Positions 18,396-26,236 are shown, numbered from the stretch's first letter. The stretch: 64,000 nt of DNA from Alphaproteobacteria bacterium (GCA_900768465.1 CAAGCY010000025.1:38879-102878); one strand, 5' to 3'. Program-made: numbers and translations. The notes: a model not told the origin generated them from the sequence alone.

Positions 18396-19550
18396 ATGTT
18401 TTTGATACTTTCCTTTATTTTGGCGCTGTCGTGTTCAATGATTACAATTCGGGTGCTGGTGTGCTACAACCCCGAAATCATGGCAAGCGTCAAATGGGGA
18501 ATCGGCGCGGTCGTTGTCGCGGCGTGGTATGCGCCCGTGATTATCGGATTGGCGCGCAAAGCGGGCGTGACAGGCGTGCCTTATGTGCTGTTGTCGCAGG
18601 TTTTGTACTTTATGTTCGGAACGGCGTTTATCCTGTTTTGCTTGATTATGTTGCGGGATATTTTCTGGATTTGGGGATACAAAGCGGCAGGCTGGCTGGG
18701 GCGGGCGTCGCCCGCGTGCGACCCGATGAACGCGGCTTTGCTGAAAAAGGCGAACATTGCGACGTGCCTGCTGGCGGCGGCTGTTTCGCTTTATTCGCTG
18801 TACCAAGGCGTGAAATTTCCCGCCGTCAAAGCCGTTCAAATCGCGTCCGAAAAAATCGACTATCCGTTCAAAATCGTCCTTGTCAGCGATTTGCACATCA
18901 ATCCCGCCATGCCCGTCAAACGGGTGAAGAAAATCGTCGAAACGGTCAATGCTTTAAAGCCCGACGTTATCGTTCTGCCGGGGGATATTGTGGATGCAAA
19001 GCCCGATGAAATCGCCGAGCAAACGGCTGAACTGGCAAAGCTGAACGCCAAATATGGCGCGTTTGTGACGTTGGGTAATCACGAATTTTACGTCGGGGCA
19101 AGCGCGTGGGAAAACAGATTCCGCGACTTGCGCCTGTTTTATTTGCGAAACGAAGGCTTGATGCTGAACGGCGCAAACGTGTATGTCGCGGGAATACCCG
19201 ATCCGCACGCTTTGCGGATAACGCCCGCTTTGATGGAAAAAATCGGGGAGCTTTTGGCAAAAAAATCCCCCCAGGCGTTTACTTTGCTGATGTCCCATTC
19301 GCCCTCGATTGCCAATAAACTGTCCAAAGAACAGGTTGATTTGCAGGTGTCGGGACATACTCACGGCGGGCAGATTTTCCCGTTCCATTTCTTGGTCAAA
19401 AAAGCAAACGGCTTTTTGTCGGGGCTGTACGATGTCAACGGGTTTAAACTGTACATTTCAAACGGAGCAGGGGGCTGGGGACCACCCATGCGGTTGTTCG
19501 CGCCGTCCGAAATCTCGGAAATCACGCTGGTTCCCTCAGCGGGTTTTTAA
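18396..19550 (+). CDS. Membrane-anchored metallophosphoesterase (YaeI-like)
   Basis: A 384-residue protein with four hydrophobic segments in residues 1-135 followed by a calcineurin-like phosphoesterase domain (residues about 150-380). Metal-binding motifs are complete: LVSDLHI, LPGDIVD, LGNHEFY, MSHSP and SGHTHGGQ. The start codon is 1 bp after the malQ stop, so it ends the alpha-glucan operon by position, although no link to glycogen is known. The YaeI/YkuE group acts on phospholipid or UDP-sugar-lipid substrates at the membrane; the substrate here is unknown. Confidence 0.85.
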   Translation: MFLILSFILALSCSMITIRVLVCYNPEIMASVKWGIGAVVVAAWYAPVIIGLARKAGVTGVPYVLLSQVLYFMFGTAFILFCLIMLRDIFWIWGYKAAGWLGRASPACDPMNAALLKKANIATCLLAAAVSLYSLYQGVKFPAVKAVQIASEKIDYPFKIVLVSDLHINPAMPVKRVKKIVETVNALKPDVIVLPGDIVDAKPDEIAEQTAELAKLNAKYGAFVTLGNHEFYVGASAWENRFRDLRLFYLRNEGLMLNGANVYVAGIPDPHALRITPALMEKIGELLAKKSPQAFTLLMSHSPSIANKLSKEQVDLQVSGHTHGGQIFPFHFLVKKANGFLSGLYDVNGFKLYISNGAGGWGPPMRLFAPSEISEITLVPSAGF

Positions 19551-19610
19551 TTCGAAGGGAGGTTGCCGCTCCAACTCCGCCCCTATGGTTTTTCGGGTTA
19601 GCTTTATCCC

Positions 19611-19639
19611 TTGTCCGTCCGCGTAAAACCGCGTATAAA
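19611..19639 (+). promoter_or_regulatory. Promoter upstream of a structured leader
   Basis: TTGTCC (19611-19616) and TATAAA (19634-19639) are separated by 17 bp. The predicted start is near 19646, exactly where a GC-rich hairpin begins. The promoter lies 60 bp after the phosphoesterase stop and is not explained by any annotated long gene downstream. Confidence 0.6.
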
Positions 19640-19641
19640 AG

Positions 19642-19674
19642 AAAAGTCCGGCGCTACGAACACCGGACTTTTTC
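19642..19674. terminator. Hairpin with T-run (terminator or 5' stem of leader)
   Basis: GTCCGG (19646-19651) and CCGGAC (19663-19668) form a stem flanked by AAAA and TTTTT, as in a bidirectional terminator for the phosphoesterase gene. Because it starts at the predicted transcription start of the promoter at 19611-19639, it could instead be the first stem, or an attenuator, of the leader RNA. Confidence 0.6.
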
Positions 19675-19801
19675 CAAACTGGAAGAGGTTACCAATCCTA
19701 ACCCCATCTATGTTTAGGATACGAAAACGGTCTGACTTTGTCAACCTGTTTTCCGGTAACCTTTTTCCCAACGCGGTCATGTTTCCGCACGGAGGGTTGC
19801 C
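19646..19801 (+). ncRNA. Candidate structured leader RNA (three-way junction)
   Basis: Hand folding gives a compact three-way junction. P1 is a 13-bp stem, 19681-19693 with 19755-19767 (core GGTTACC/GGTAACC). P2 is ATCCTAA (19695-19701) with TTAGGAT (19714-19720). P3 is GAAAAC (19723-19728) with GTTTTC (19748-19753), extended inward by GGT/ACC and TGAC/GTCA around a TTT loop with two single-base bulges. GGAAGAG of P1 can instead pair with an upstream copy of CTTTTTCC (19668-19675), a competing helix as in riboswitches. A 20-residue ORF follows. It does not match any riboswitch family I recognise. Confidence 0.5.
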
Positions 19802-19864
19802 ATGTTAAAATTTTTGGCTTTGCTGAAAATTTTAATTGAAATAATCATGCTGTTTTACGGCTGA
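19802..19864 (+). CDS. Predicted 20-residue hydrophobic micropeptide
   Basis: The ORF encodes MLKFLALLKILIEIIMLFYG, one short membrane-helix-like segment with two lysines near its N terminus. GGAGGG lies 5 nt before the ATG, the best ribosome-binding site of the intergenic region, and a UUCG-loop terminator begins 9 nt after the stop codon. A promoter and a foldable leader lie upstream. The composition recalls small membrane peptides of type I toxin or regulatory systems, but no antisense RNA is evident and homology cannot be judged at this length. Coding status is an inference from signals only. Confidence 0.45.
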   Translation: MLKFLALLKILIEIIMLFYG

Positions 19865-19872
19865 TTTTTCGG

Positions 19873-19896
19873 GGGCGTCGTTCGCGGCGCCCTCTT
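19873..19896 (+). terminator. UUCG-tetraloop terminator after the micropeptide ORF
   Basis: GGGCGTCG (19873-19880), loop TTCG (19881-19884) and CGGCGCCC (19885-19892) form an 8-bp stem with one G-T pair, followed by TCTTTGTC. UUCG loops stabilise terminators. Confidence 0.75.
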
Positions 19897-19938
19897 TGTC
19901 TTCGCACCAAATCCGCGATGTTTGACGGATTGAAAATA

Positions 19939-19967
19939 AAAAGGGCGGAAACCTAACGTTTCCGCCC
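19939..19967 (-). terminator. Terminator of tRNA-Thr(GGT)
   Basis: GGGCGGAAAC (19943-19952) and GTTTCCGCCC (19958-19967) form a perfect 10-bp stem. Read on the minus strand it is followed by TTTTTATTTT, 6 bp past the CCA end of tRNA-Thr. Confidence 0.85.
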
Positions 19968-19973
19968 TCTTTA

Positions 19974-20048
<75 letters not shown>

Positions 20049-20058
20049 GACAGACAGA

Positions 20059-20087
20059 GGTATATAAGAATTATTCCCTTTGTGCAA
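20059..20087 (-). promoter_or_regulatory. Promoter of tRNA-Thr(GGT)
   Basis: On the minus strand, TTGCAC (20082-20087) and TATACC (20059-20064) are 17 bp apart, with the predicted start a few bases before the tRNA 5' end. Confidence 0.65.
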
Positions 20088-20168
20088 GCAAAAAATCCGC
20101 TCTATCCGTTTTTTTTCCCTTGTCATCCCGACGGGGTTTTGCAATCCTTGTCGAAAAGGAGATTTTTT

Positions 20169-20324
20169 ATGGTTGACCGCGAAAAACAGGACGCAAAATT
20201 CCAAAAACAAGCCGAAATGCTGCGCAGAAACTTGGCTTTGCGCAAAAAACAGGTCGAAGAACGTCAAAAACTGCTGGAACAAAAGGAACGGCAGGCCGAA
20301 AACGCAAATAAAGCTTGCGATTAA
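20169..20324 (+). CDS. Small charged coiled-coil protein
   Basis: A 51-residue protein rich in Lys, Gln and Glu (segments LRRNLALRKKQVEER and LLEQKERQAENA) predicted to be almost wholly helical and able to form a coiled coil; no membrane segment or signal peptide. AAGGAG (20156-20161) is 7 nt before the ATG, which argues strongly for translation. It lies 55 bp upstream of murA on the same strand and may share its transcript. Function unknown; similar short helical proteins occur in alphaproteobacteria but I cannot name a family. Confidence 0.65.
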   Translation: MVDREKQDAKFQKQAEMLRRNLALRKKQVEERQKLLEQKERQAENANKACD

Positions 20325-20379
20325 GACGCCCCTGCGATAAAAATCTGTATCTCTTTTATAAAACTTTGGGATTGGGGTT

Positions 20380-21654
20380 ATGGATCGAATCAGAATCGTC
20401 GGCGGCGTTCCTTTGAAAGGCAAAATTGCTATCAGCGGGGCTAAAAACGCCGCTTTGCCGTTAATGGCGGCTTCGCTGTTGACGGACGAAGTGCTGACGT
20501 TGACGAACTTGCCGCATTTGGCGGACATTATGACGATGACCGCTTTGTTGTCCCAGCACGGCGTCAAGCTGACCATGACCGATGAAGCGGGCGGCGCGCT
20601 GTGCTTTGACGGCGGTCATATTTTCAATCTGAAAGCTCCGTACGACATTGTGCGTAAAATGCGCGCGTCCGTTTTGGTCTTGGGACCTTTGACCGCGCGC
20701 TTCGGCAAGGCGAAAGTGTCGCTGCCCGGCGGGTGCGCCATCGGGACGCGTCCCGTGGACATGCACTTGTCCGCTTTGGAAAAAATGGGCGCGACGATTG
20801 AAATCAAAGAGGGCTATATCATTTCCAACGCTCACGGTCGTTTGCACGGCGCGGAAATCGTGTTCCCCAAAGTGACCGTCGGCGGAACGCAGAATATTAT
20901 GATGGCGGCGACTTTGGCAGACGGCGTGACCGTTTTGCGCAACGCCGCGCGCGAACCCGAAATCGCCGATTTGGCAAAGTGTCTGATTGCGATGGGCGCG
21001 AAAATCTCGGGCGCGGGGACGGACACGATTACAATCGAAGGCGTCGACCGTTTGCACAAAGCGACGCACCGCATCCTTTCCGACCGTATCGAGGCGGCGT
21101 CTTATGCAATCGCGGCGGCGATTACCCGCGGCAGAATCGAGCTGGTTGACGCGAATTTGAACGATATGGCGGCGGTGGCGCGAATCTTGATTGACTGCGG
21201 CGTCGATTTGCAGGAAACGGAAAACGGTTTTATCGCCGACGCGGAAAACGCTTACCTTATCGGAACGGACGTGATGACGGAGCCTTATCCCGGATTCCCG
21301 ACCGATGTGCAGGCGCAGATGACGGCTTTGCTGGCGACGGCAAGCGGCGCGTCTTTGATTACCGAAACGATTTTTGAAAACCGCTTTATGCACGTTCCGG
21401 AACTGGCGCGCATGGGGGCAAACATCAATGTTCATGGTCCGTCGTCCGCCATTGTGCGCGGTGTGCCGAAGCTGTCGGGCGCGGAGGTCATGGCGACCGA
21501 TTTGCGCGCGTCGATGTGTTTGGTGCTGGCGGGGCTGGTCGCCGAGGGCGAAACGATTGTCAACCGCGTATACCACCTTGACCGCGGATATGAACATTTG
21601 GAAGAAAAACTGTCGGCGTGCGGCGCGATTATCGAACGTATTCCCGGAGAATGA
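20380..21654 (+). CDS. murA: UDP-N-acetylglucosamine 1-carboxyvinyltransferase MurA
   Basis: A 424-residue cytoplasmic enzyme adding enolpyruvate from PEP to UDP-GlcNAc, the first committed step of peptidoglycan synthesis. The catalytic cysteine is in LPGGCAIGTRPVDMHL (Cys119), the position attacked by fosfomycin; KNAALPLMAA near residue 22 binds substrate. Full-length EPSP-synthase fold. The hisG ATG begins 2 nt after the stop, so murA, hisG and hisD form an operon; mixed cell-wall and histidine operons with murA are common in alphaproteobacteria. Confidence 0.97.
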   Translation: MDRIRIVGGVPLKGKIAISGAKNAALPLMAASLLTDEVLTLTNLPHLADIMTMTALLSQHGVKLTMTDEAGGALCFDGGHIFNLKAPYDIVRKMRASVLVLGPLTARFGKAKVSLPGGCAIGTRPVDMHLSALEKMGATIEIKEGYIISNAHGRLHGAEIVFPKVTVGGTQNIMMAATLADGVTVLRNAAREPEIADLAKCLIAMGAKISGAGTDTITIEGVDRLHKATHRILSDRIEAASYAIAAAITRGRIELVDANLNDMAAVARILIDCGVDLQETENGFIADAENAYLIGTDVMTEPYPGFPTDVQAQMTALLATASGASLITETIFENRFMHVPELARMGANINVHGPSSAIVRGVPKLSGAEVMATDLRASMCLVLAGLVAEGETIVNRVYHLDRGYEHLEEKLSACGAIIERIPGE

Positions 21655-21655
21655 A

Positions 21656-22300
21656 ATGTCCAATCTGATTATGGCTTTGCCCAAAGGGCGGATTTTGGAC
21701 GAGCTGATGCCCGTTTTGAAAAAAGCGGATATTTTGCCAGAAGATGCTTTTTTTGACGACAAGTCCCGATTGTTGCGCTTTAAGACCAACCGCGAAAATG
21801 TCGAACTTATCCGCGTGCGCAGTTTCGATGTGGCGACTTTCGTGGCGTTCGGCGCGGCGCAAATCGGCGTGTGCGGCAACGATGTTTTGGAGGAGTTCGA
21901 TTTCTCCGAAATCTACGCGCCGCTGGATTTGGGCGTCGGCAAGTGCCGTATGGCCGCCGCCGCTCCCGTCGGATACAGGGAAAACGCTTTCGACCGCGCG
22001 GGGCATATCCGTGTGGCGACGAAATATCCGAACATTACGAAAAAATACTATCAAAGCAAGGGCATTCAAGCCGAATGCGTCAAGCTGTCGGGCGCGATGG
22101 AGCTGGCGCCGACGGTGGGACTGTGTCACCGCATTGTCGATGTGGTGTCTTCGGGGGCGACGTTGAAGGCGAACGGACTGGTCGAAATCGACCCGATTAT
22201 GGATGTTTCCGCGCGTTTGATTATGAACAGAACCGCTTTCAAAACCCGTTCCGACGAAATGACGGGATGGCTGGAGGCTTTTAAGGAGGCTGTGAAATGA
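21656..22300 (+). CDS. hisG: ATP phosphoribosyltransferase, short form HisG(S)
   Basis: A 214-residue enzyme starting histidine synthesis by joining PRPP and ATP. It begins MALPKGRILDEL after a 4-residue lead and contains LELI-type and SGATLKANGLVEID segments (the PRPP loop region). It lacks the about 80-residue C-terminal regulatory domain of long HisG, so by family rule it should need the HisZ regulatory subunit; no hisZ is in the window. The start is the ATG at 21656, overlapping nothing and 1 nt after the murA stop; GGAGA lies 6 nt upstream. hisD follows with a 4-bp overlap. Confidence 0.94.
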   Translation: MSNLIMALPKGRILDELMPVLKKADILPEDAFFDDKSRLLRFKTNRENVELIRVRSFDVATFVAFGAAQIGVCGNDVLEEFDFSEIYAPLDLGVGKCRMAAAAPVGYRENAFDRAGHIRVATKYPNITKKYYQSKGIQAECVKLSGAMELAPTVGLCHRIVDVVSSGATLKANGLVEIDPIMDVSARLIMNRTAFKTRSDEMTGWLEAFKEAVK

Positions 22301-23592
22301 CTTTGTTTTTATCGTCAACCGATGCGGATTTTGAACAAAAATTCAAGGCTTTTTTGGCGGTTAAGCGCGAAAACGACCCCGATGTCAATGCCGTTGTGGC
22401 GGAAATCGTCGCCGATGTGCGCAAAAAAGGCGACGAAGCGTTGTGCGCTTATACGCAGAAATTCGATCGCGTGAATTTAACGCCCGCGACGATGCGAGTC
22501 AGCCAATCCGAAATCGACGAAGCCGTCGCCGCATGCGACAAGGACGTTTTGGACGCGCTTTATTTGGCAGCGGAGCGCATAGAGGCTTTTCACGAAAAGC
22601 AGATGCCCGAAAGCCATTTCTTCAACGATGAAACGGATGCTTTGATGGGGTGGCGGTGGACGCCCGTGTTTTCCGCAGGGCTGTATGTGCCGGGCGGTAC
22701 GGCGGCTTATCCGTCGTCCGTTTTGATGAACGCGATTCCTGCAAAAGTGGCGGGTGTCAAGCGGATTGTAATGGCGGTGCCGACGCCCGACGGAAAAATC
22801 AATCCGCTGGTGCTTGCCGCCGCGGACTGTGTCGGAATTGACGAGATTTACAAAATCGGCGGAGCGCAGGCGATTGCCGCTTTGGCGTACGGGACGGAAA
22901 CGATTGACCCCGTCGATATGGTGGTCGGTCCGGGGAACGCTTATGTCGCGGCGGCTAAACGGCAGGTGTTCGGCAAGGTCGGAATCGATATGATTGCCGG
23001 ACCGTCCGAAATCATGGTGGTCGCCGATCAATCCGCCAATCCCGGATGGATTGCCGCCGATTTGCTGAGCCAAGCCGAACACGATGTTTCCGCTCAGTCG
23101 ATTTTGGTTACAAACAATGCCGACTTTGCCGAAAAAATCAAAGCGGAAGTCGAAAAACAGCTGCCGACTTTGGCGCGCGAAAATATCGCCCGTCAAAGCT
23201 GGGAAAACAACGGCGCCATTATCGTGACCGATAATTTGAAAGAGCAGGCGGGGGCTTTGGTCGACCGCGTCGCGCCCGAACATTTGGAACTGTGCGTCAA
23301 AGAACCCGAAGAACTGTGCAAAACGGTGCATCACGCGGGGTCAATCTTTTTGGGGACGTACACGCCCGAAGCTGTCGGCGACTATGTCGGCGGACCGAAC
23401 CATGTGTTGCCAACCGCCCGCAGTGCGCGGTTTTCGTCGGGATTGGGTGTGCATACGTTCATGAAGCGGTCGACGATTTTGTCTTGTACCGCGGAAACGC
23501 TGGACGAAATCGGTCAAGCCGCCGTTTTGCTTGCCAAAGCCGAGGGGCTGACCGCGCATGCGGCTTCCGTTGAAAAGCGGCTGAATGCTTAA
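22297..23592 (+). CDS. hisD: Histidinol dehydrogenase
   Basis: A 431-residue zinc enzyme oxidising L-histidinol to histidine with two NAD+. Signatures: GWRWTPVFSAGLYVPGG, GPGNAYVAAAKRQVFG, the zinc-ligand helix AEHDVSAQ, catalytic APEHLEL, and GTYTPEAVGDYVGGPNHVLPT near the C terminus. ATGA overlap with hisG gives translational coupling. Its stop codon (23590-23592) overlaps by two bases the stop codon of a convergent small gene from the ATP synthase operon; no hairpin separates the two. Confidence 0.97.
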   Translation: MTLFLSSTDADFEQKFKAFLAVKRENDPDVNAVVAEIVADVRKKGDEALCAYTQKFDRVNLTPATMRVSQSEIDEAVAACDKDVLDALYLAAERIEAFHEKQMPESHFFNDETDALMGWRWTPVFSAGLYVPGGTAAYPSSVLMNAIPAKVAGVKRIVMAVPTPDGKINPLVLAAADCVGIDEIYKIGGAQAIAALAYGTETIDPVDMVVGPGNAYVAAAKRQVFGKVGIDMIAGPSEIMVVADQSANPGWIAADLLSQAEHDVSAQSILVTNNADFAEKIKAEVEKQLPTLARENIARQSWENNGAIIVTDNLKEQAGALVDRVAPEHLELCVKEPEELCKTVHHAGSIFLGTYTPEAVGDYVGGPNHVLPTARSARFSSGLGVHTFMKRSTILSCTAETLDEIGQAAVLLAKAEGLTAHAASVEKRLNA

Positions 23593-23741
23593 TTGGAAGG
23601 TTTTTCTTCTTTGATTGCGGGGGCGGAAGCGGATTCCGTCCCTGTTTTTTTCGGCGGCTGTTGTACGGACGGATATTCCCGCCCCGTCAAGAGGCTTTTG
23701 ACCTGTCCCGCCGCCATGAATTGTTCGTACAATGAAACCAT
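23589..23741 (-). CDS. Small hypothetical protein at the end of the F0 operon
   Basis: A 50-residue ORF (MVSLYEQFMAAGQV at the start, KEEKPSN at the end) on the same strand as the ATP synthase genes, 50 bp after atpF. AGGA is 8-9 nt before the ATG. The sequence is hydrophilic, with a proline/lysine-rich C-terminal half and no membrane helix. Its stop overlaps the hisD stop, so the two operons meet with no spare DNA. Coding status is inferred from the ribosome-binding site and operon position; function unknown. Confidence 0.5.
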   Translation of the reverse strand: MVSLYEQFMAAGQVKSLLTGREYPSVQQPPKKTGTESASAPAIKEEKPSN

Positions 23742-23791
23742 TGATTCCGTCCTGTTGTCGGAATCAGTATCCGCTTGTTTCGGGAAAATGT

Positions 23792-24343
23792 CTATAAATC
23801 TTTTTTGGACAGGGCTTGGGGCAGGGTGTCGATAGCGTGGTTTAAAAACGCTTTGCCCGCTTCGCCGCTTAATTTTTCGCGCAAAATCTTTTCAGCCGTT
23901 TTCAATGACAAGGATACGGCGGAATCGCGTATTTCTTCGGATGCTTCGTCCGTTGCGCGCTTCAATCGCATTTCCGCGGCGGATTCTTTGTTTTTCAATT
24001 TGGCGTCAAAGTCCGCTTGGATATTCTTTTTCAGATGTTCGGCGTCGGCGCGGGCGCGTTTCAACGCGGATTCGATTTCCTGTTCCGTGTTTTGGTGCTT
24101 TTCCCGATAGTCGTCGAGCATTTTTTGCGCGTCCGTCCGCAACTGTGACGCGTCGTTCAGTTTGCGCGCAATGGTGTCGGCGCGCGCCTGCAAAGCGGCG
24201 GAAATCGACTTGCCCGCCAATTTGACCAGCAAAGCGACCGTCATGCAAAACGCCAGACCGACCCAGAATGTCGGGTCCTGAAACAGGCTGCCGTGATGGG
24301 AGGCGGAAGCTGTTTCTGCGGCAAAAGCGGGGGAAATAATCAT
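23792..24343 (-). CDS. atpF: ATP synthase F0 subunit b
   Basis: A 183-residue stator subunit: one N-terminal membrane helix (residues about 25-48, PTFWVGLAFCMTVALLV) followed by a long charged coiled coil (residues 50-165). It overlaps the b' gene by ATGA. Alphaproteobacteria and cyanobacteria carry separate b and b' genes giving a heterodimeric stalk. F1 genes (atpHAGDC) are elsewhere, as usual in alphaproteobacteria. Confidence 0.93.
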   Translation of the reverse strand: MIISPAFAAETASASHHGSLFQDPTFWVGLAFCMTVALLVKLAGKSISAALQARADTIARKLNDASQLRTDAQKMLDDYREKHQNTEQEIESALKRARADAEHLKKNIQADFDAKLKNKESAAEMRLKRATDEASEEIRDSAVSLSLKTAEKILREKLSGEAGKAFLNHAIDTLPQALSKKDL

Positions 24344-24843
24344 TTGCTGTTTTCCTTTAACACCGAATCGATGGCTTCGGTCAATTCAGCCGCCGTCGGA
24401 ACGGTCGCCGTGATTTTCTGCGTGATTTCACCCGTCAAATCCGCCGCGATTTGCCGGACGCTTTTCAACGCTTCGGCTTTCGCTTCTTCCAGTTTTTGTT
24501 CGCCTTCGGCAAGGTGCGCCGCCAGACGGGAGTCGAAATCTTTTTCGGTTTGAGCCAAAGACGCGGTGATTTCCTCCTGCGCCTTTGCCAAAATGGTTTG
24601 CGATTGCTTTTTGACGTCAGCCATCGCGGTTTCATACTGTTTCAAAAGGGCTTCGGCTTGGTTTTTCAAGTCCTCCGCCGTCTTTAAATCCGTTTCCAAT
24701 CGGGTTTGCCGTGCGTCGACCGTCGCGCGCATCAACGGCATGACAAAACGCCACACCACGACAAACGTCGCGCAAAACGTAATCAGCAGCCAAAAACTTT
24801 GGGACGCGTACCACGTCGGATCCAGTTGCGGCAACATCGGCAA
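24340..24843 (-). CDS. atpF': ATP synthase F0 subunit b'
   Basis: A 167-residue paralogue of subunit b with an N-terminal membrane helix (PTWYASQSFWLLITFCATFVV begins at about residue 9) and a coiled-coil stalk. It lies between atpE and atpF; the 4-bp overlap with atpF implies balanced synthesis. The N terminus MPMLPQLDP before the helix is typical of alphaproteobacterial b' subunits. Confidence 0.92.
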   Translation of the reverse strand: MPMLPQLDPTWYASQSFWLLITFCATFVVVWRFVMPLMRATVDARQTRLETDLKTAEDLKNQAEALLKQYETAMADVKKQSQTILAKAQEEITASLAQTEKDFDSRLAAHLAEGEQKLEEAKAEALKSVRQIAADLTGEITQKITATVPTAAELTEAIDSVLKENSK

Positions 24844-24861
24844 ACCTCGATTTTCAAACGA

Positions 24862-25107
24862 TTACAGGAACAGCATAATCAGGGCGATTACCAGCGCGTA
24901 CAACGCAATCGCTTCCGTCGCCGCAAAGCCGATCAGACCGAACGCGTTGACGTCGTTTTTAACGGTCGGATTGCGACCCACGGTTTCAATCATGGTAATC
25001 CAGATTTTGGACACGCCTTCCGCCGCGGTCTTCATGCTCAAAGCGCACAACGCCGCCGCAAAAAACTTCGCCGCATCGGCGATATATTGCATGTAATTGC
25101 CTTCCAT
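24862..25107 (-). CDS. atpE: ATP synthase F0 subunit c
   Basis: An 81-residue two-helix hairpin forming the rotor ring. The ion-binding carboxylate is Glu65 in GFAATEAIALY (helix 2), and the loop GRNP (44-47) that contacts F1 is intact. AAGGAG precedes the ATG by 8 nt. Helix 1 is unusual: the glycine repeat normally packing the ring is almost gone (ALSMKTAAEGVSKIW), and Lys26 and Glu30 lie within it. Alphaproteobacterial c subunits already have a reduced glycine motif, but a second buried-position carboxylate is not typical. Confidence 0.95.
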   Translation of the reverse strand: MEGNYMQYIADAAKFFAAALCALSMKTAAEGVSKIWITMIETVGRNPTVKNDVNAFGLIGFAATEAIALYALVIALIMLFL

Positions 25108-25145
25108 TTTTTTATCTCCTTAAAAGCACGGATTACAACGTCGAA

Positions 25146-25874
25146 TCAATGCGCGTGCAACGCATCGTTCAGATAAACACAGGTCAAAATGGTGTAAATG
25201 TAGGCTTGCAGCACGGCTATCATCATTTCAAACAATGTCAGACAGCCGATGAACGCCAACGGCAACCATCCGCCCCAAAAGCTCAAATCGTAAATAAAGC
25301 CCGCGATGACTTTCAACATAATGTGTCCGACCATCATGTTCACCGTCAGACGGACGGTCAAGCTGAACGGTTTCGAGCAAAACGATATGATTTCAATCGG
25401 TATCAAAATCGGCGCAATCGCCCACGGAGTCCCGTGCGGGAAAAAGTTCGTGAACCAATTCAATCCGCGCTTTTTCAATCCGATGACGACCGTTATCAAA
25501 ATCGAAAACACCGACAGCGCCCCCACCGCCGCAAAATGGCTGGTGTAGGTAAAGCTGTACGGCAGCAACCCCAACAGGTTGCCCATCACGATAAACGTGA
25601 ATATCGTAAAAATAAACGGAACGTATTTGCGCCCCTCCGAACCTATCATTTCGGATACCATGCCCGTAATCAGTTCGTAGACCATTTCCGCAACGGACTG
25701 CAGTTTTGACGGAATCATCTGTTTTTTATGCATCGCCCAGATGAAAAACACCGCGGAAACCGCGACGCCCAACGCCATAAACAACGATGAATTCGTAAAC
25801 GACAAATCCACGCCGTCGACTTTGGGCAGGCGGATTATCGGTTTGATTTCAAATTGTTCTATCGGTCCGGACAC
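25146..25874 (-). CDS. atpB: ATP synthase F0 subunit a
   Basis: A 242-residue membrane protein with five to six helices. The essential arginine of the proton channel is in FSLTVRLTVNMMVGH, and the C-terminal helix has EMMIAVLQAYIYTILT. This is the usual alphaproteobacterial size. The residues after the arginine (LTVNMM) depart from the common RLFANMLAGH wording. It lies between atpI and atpE in the F0 operon. Confidence 0.95.
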   Translation of the reverse strand: MSGPIEQFEIKPIIRLPKVDGVDLSFTNSSLFMALGVAVSAVFFIWAMHKKQMIPSKLQSVAEMVYELITGMVSEMIGSEGRKYVPFIFTIFTFIVMGNLLGLLPYSFTYTSHFAAVGALSVFSILITVVIGLKKRGLNWFTNFFPHGTPWAIAPILIPIEIISFCSKPFSLTVRLTVNMMVGHIMLKVIAGFIYDLSFWGGWLPLAFIGCLTLFEMMIAVLQAYIYTILTCVYLNDALHAH

Positions 25875-25879
25875 AATTC

Positions 25880-26221
25880 TTATTCCTTCTGCGATGCGCG
25901 CGATTCTTTTTCCAAGCGGTGCCGTTCAAAATTTTTCAAAAAACGAACGGCGTTCAAAAGCCCCGCGGCACATCCTAAAATCAAAAACACGGCAATGAAA
26001 ACGGGACGAGTCTTCAGCCAGAAATCCAAGCCGTAGCCCAAAGCCAGACCGCAAATCACGCCTGCAATCAAATCCGAAACGACGTTGAACGCTATCCACA
26101 TCAACCGCCCGATTGCCGCCCCCGTCGATGAAGACGAGGTGTGTTTTGGGGCATTTTGCGCTTTCAAAACAGCCAGCCTGTCGGCAATGTTTTGCAGTCG
26201 TTCATGTTCGTTTTCGGACAT
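25880..26221 (-). CDS. atpI: ATP synthase protein I (AtpI family)
   Basis: A 113-residue protein with a charged N-terminal coiled coil (residues 1-27) and two membrane helices (VVSDLIAGVICGLALGYG and RPVFIAVFLILGCAAGLL). AtpI is an assembly factor that helps c-ring formation and is usually the first gene of the F0 operon, as here. A strong promoter lies 16 bp upstream of its start codon. Confidence 0.88.
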   Translation of the reverse strand: MSENEHERLQNIADRLAVLKAQNAPKHTSSSSTGAAIGRLMWIAFNVVSDLIAGVICGLALGYGLDFWLKTRPVFIAVFLILGCAAGLLNAVRFLKNFERHRLEKESRASQKE

Positions 26222-26236
26222 GGTTGCCTGTCGGTT

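Noticed and set aside
19681..19767. Hammerhead ribozyme or purine riboswitch as identity of the three-way junction
   Set aside because: The CUGAUGA core of a hammerhead and the conserved junction and kissing loops of purine riboswitches are absent, although a CGAAA is present.
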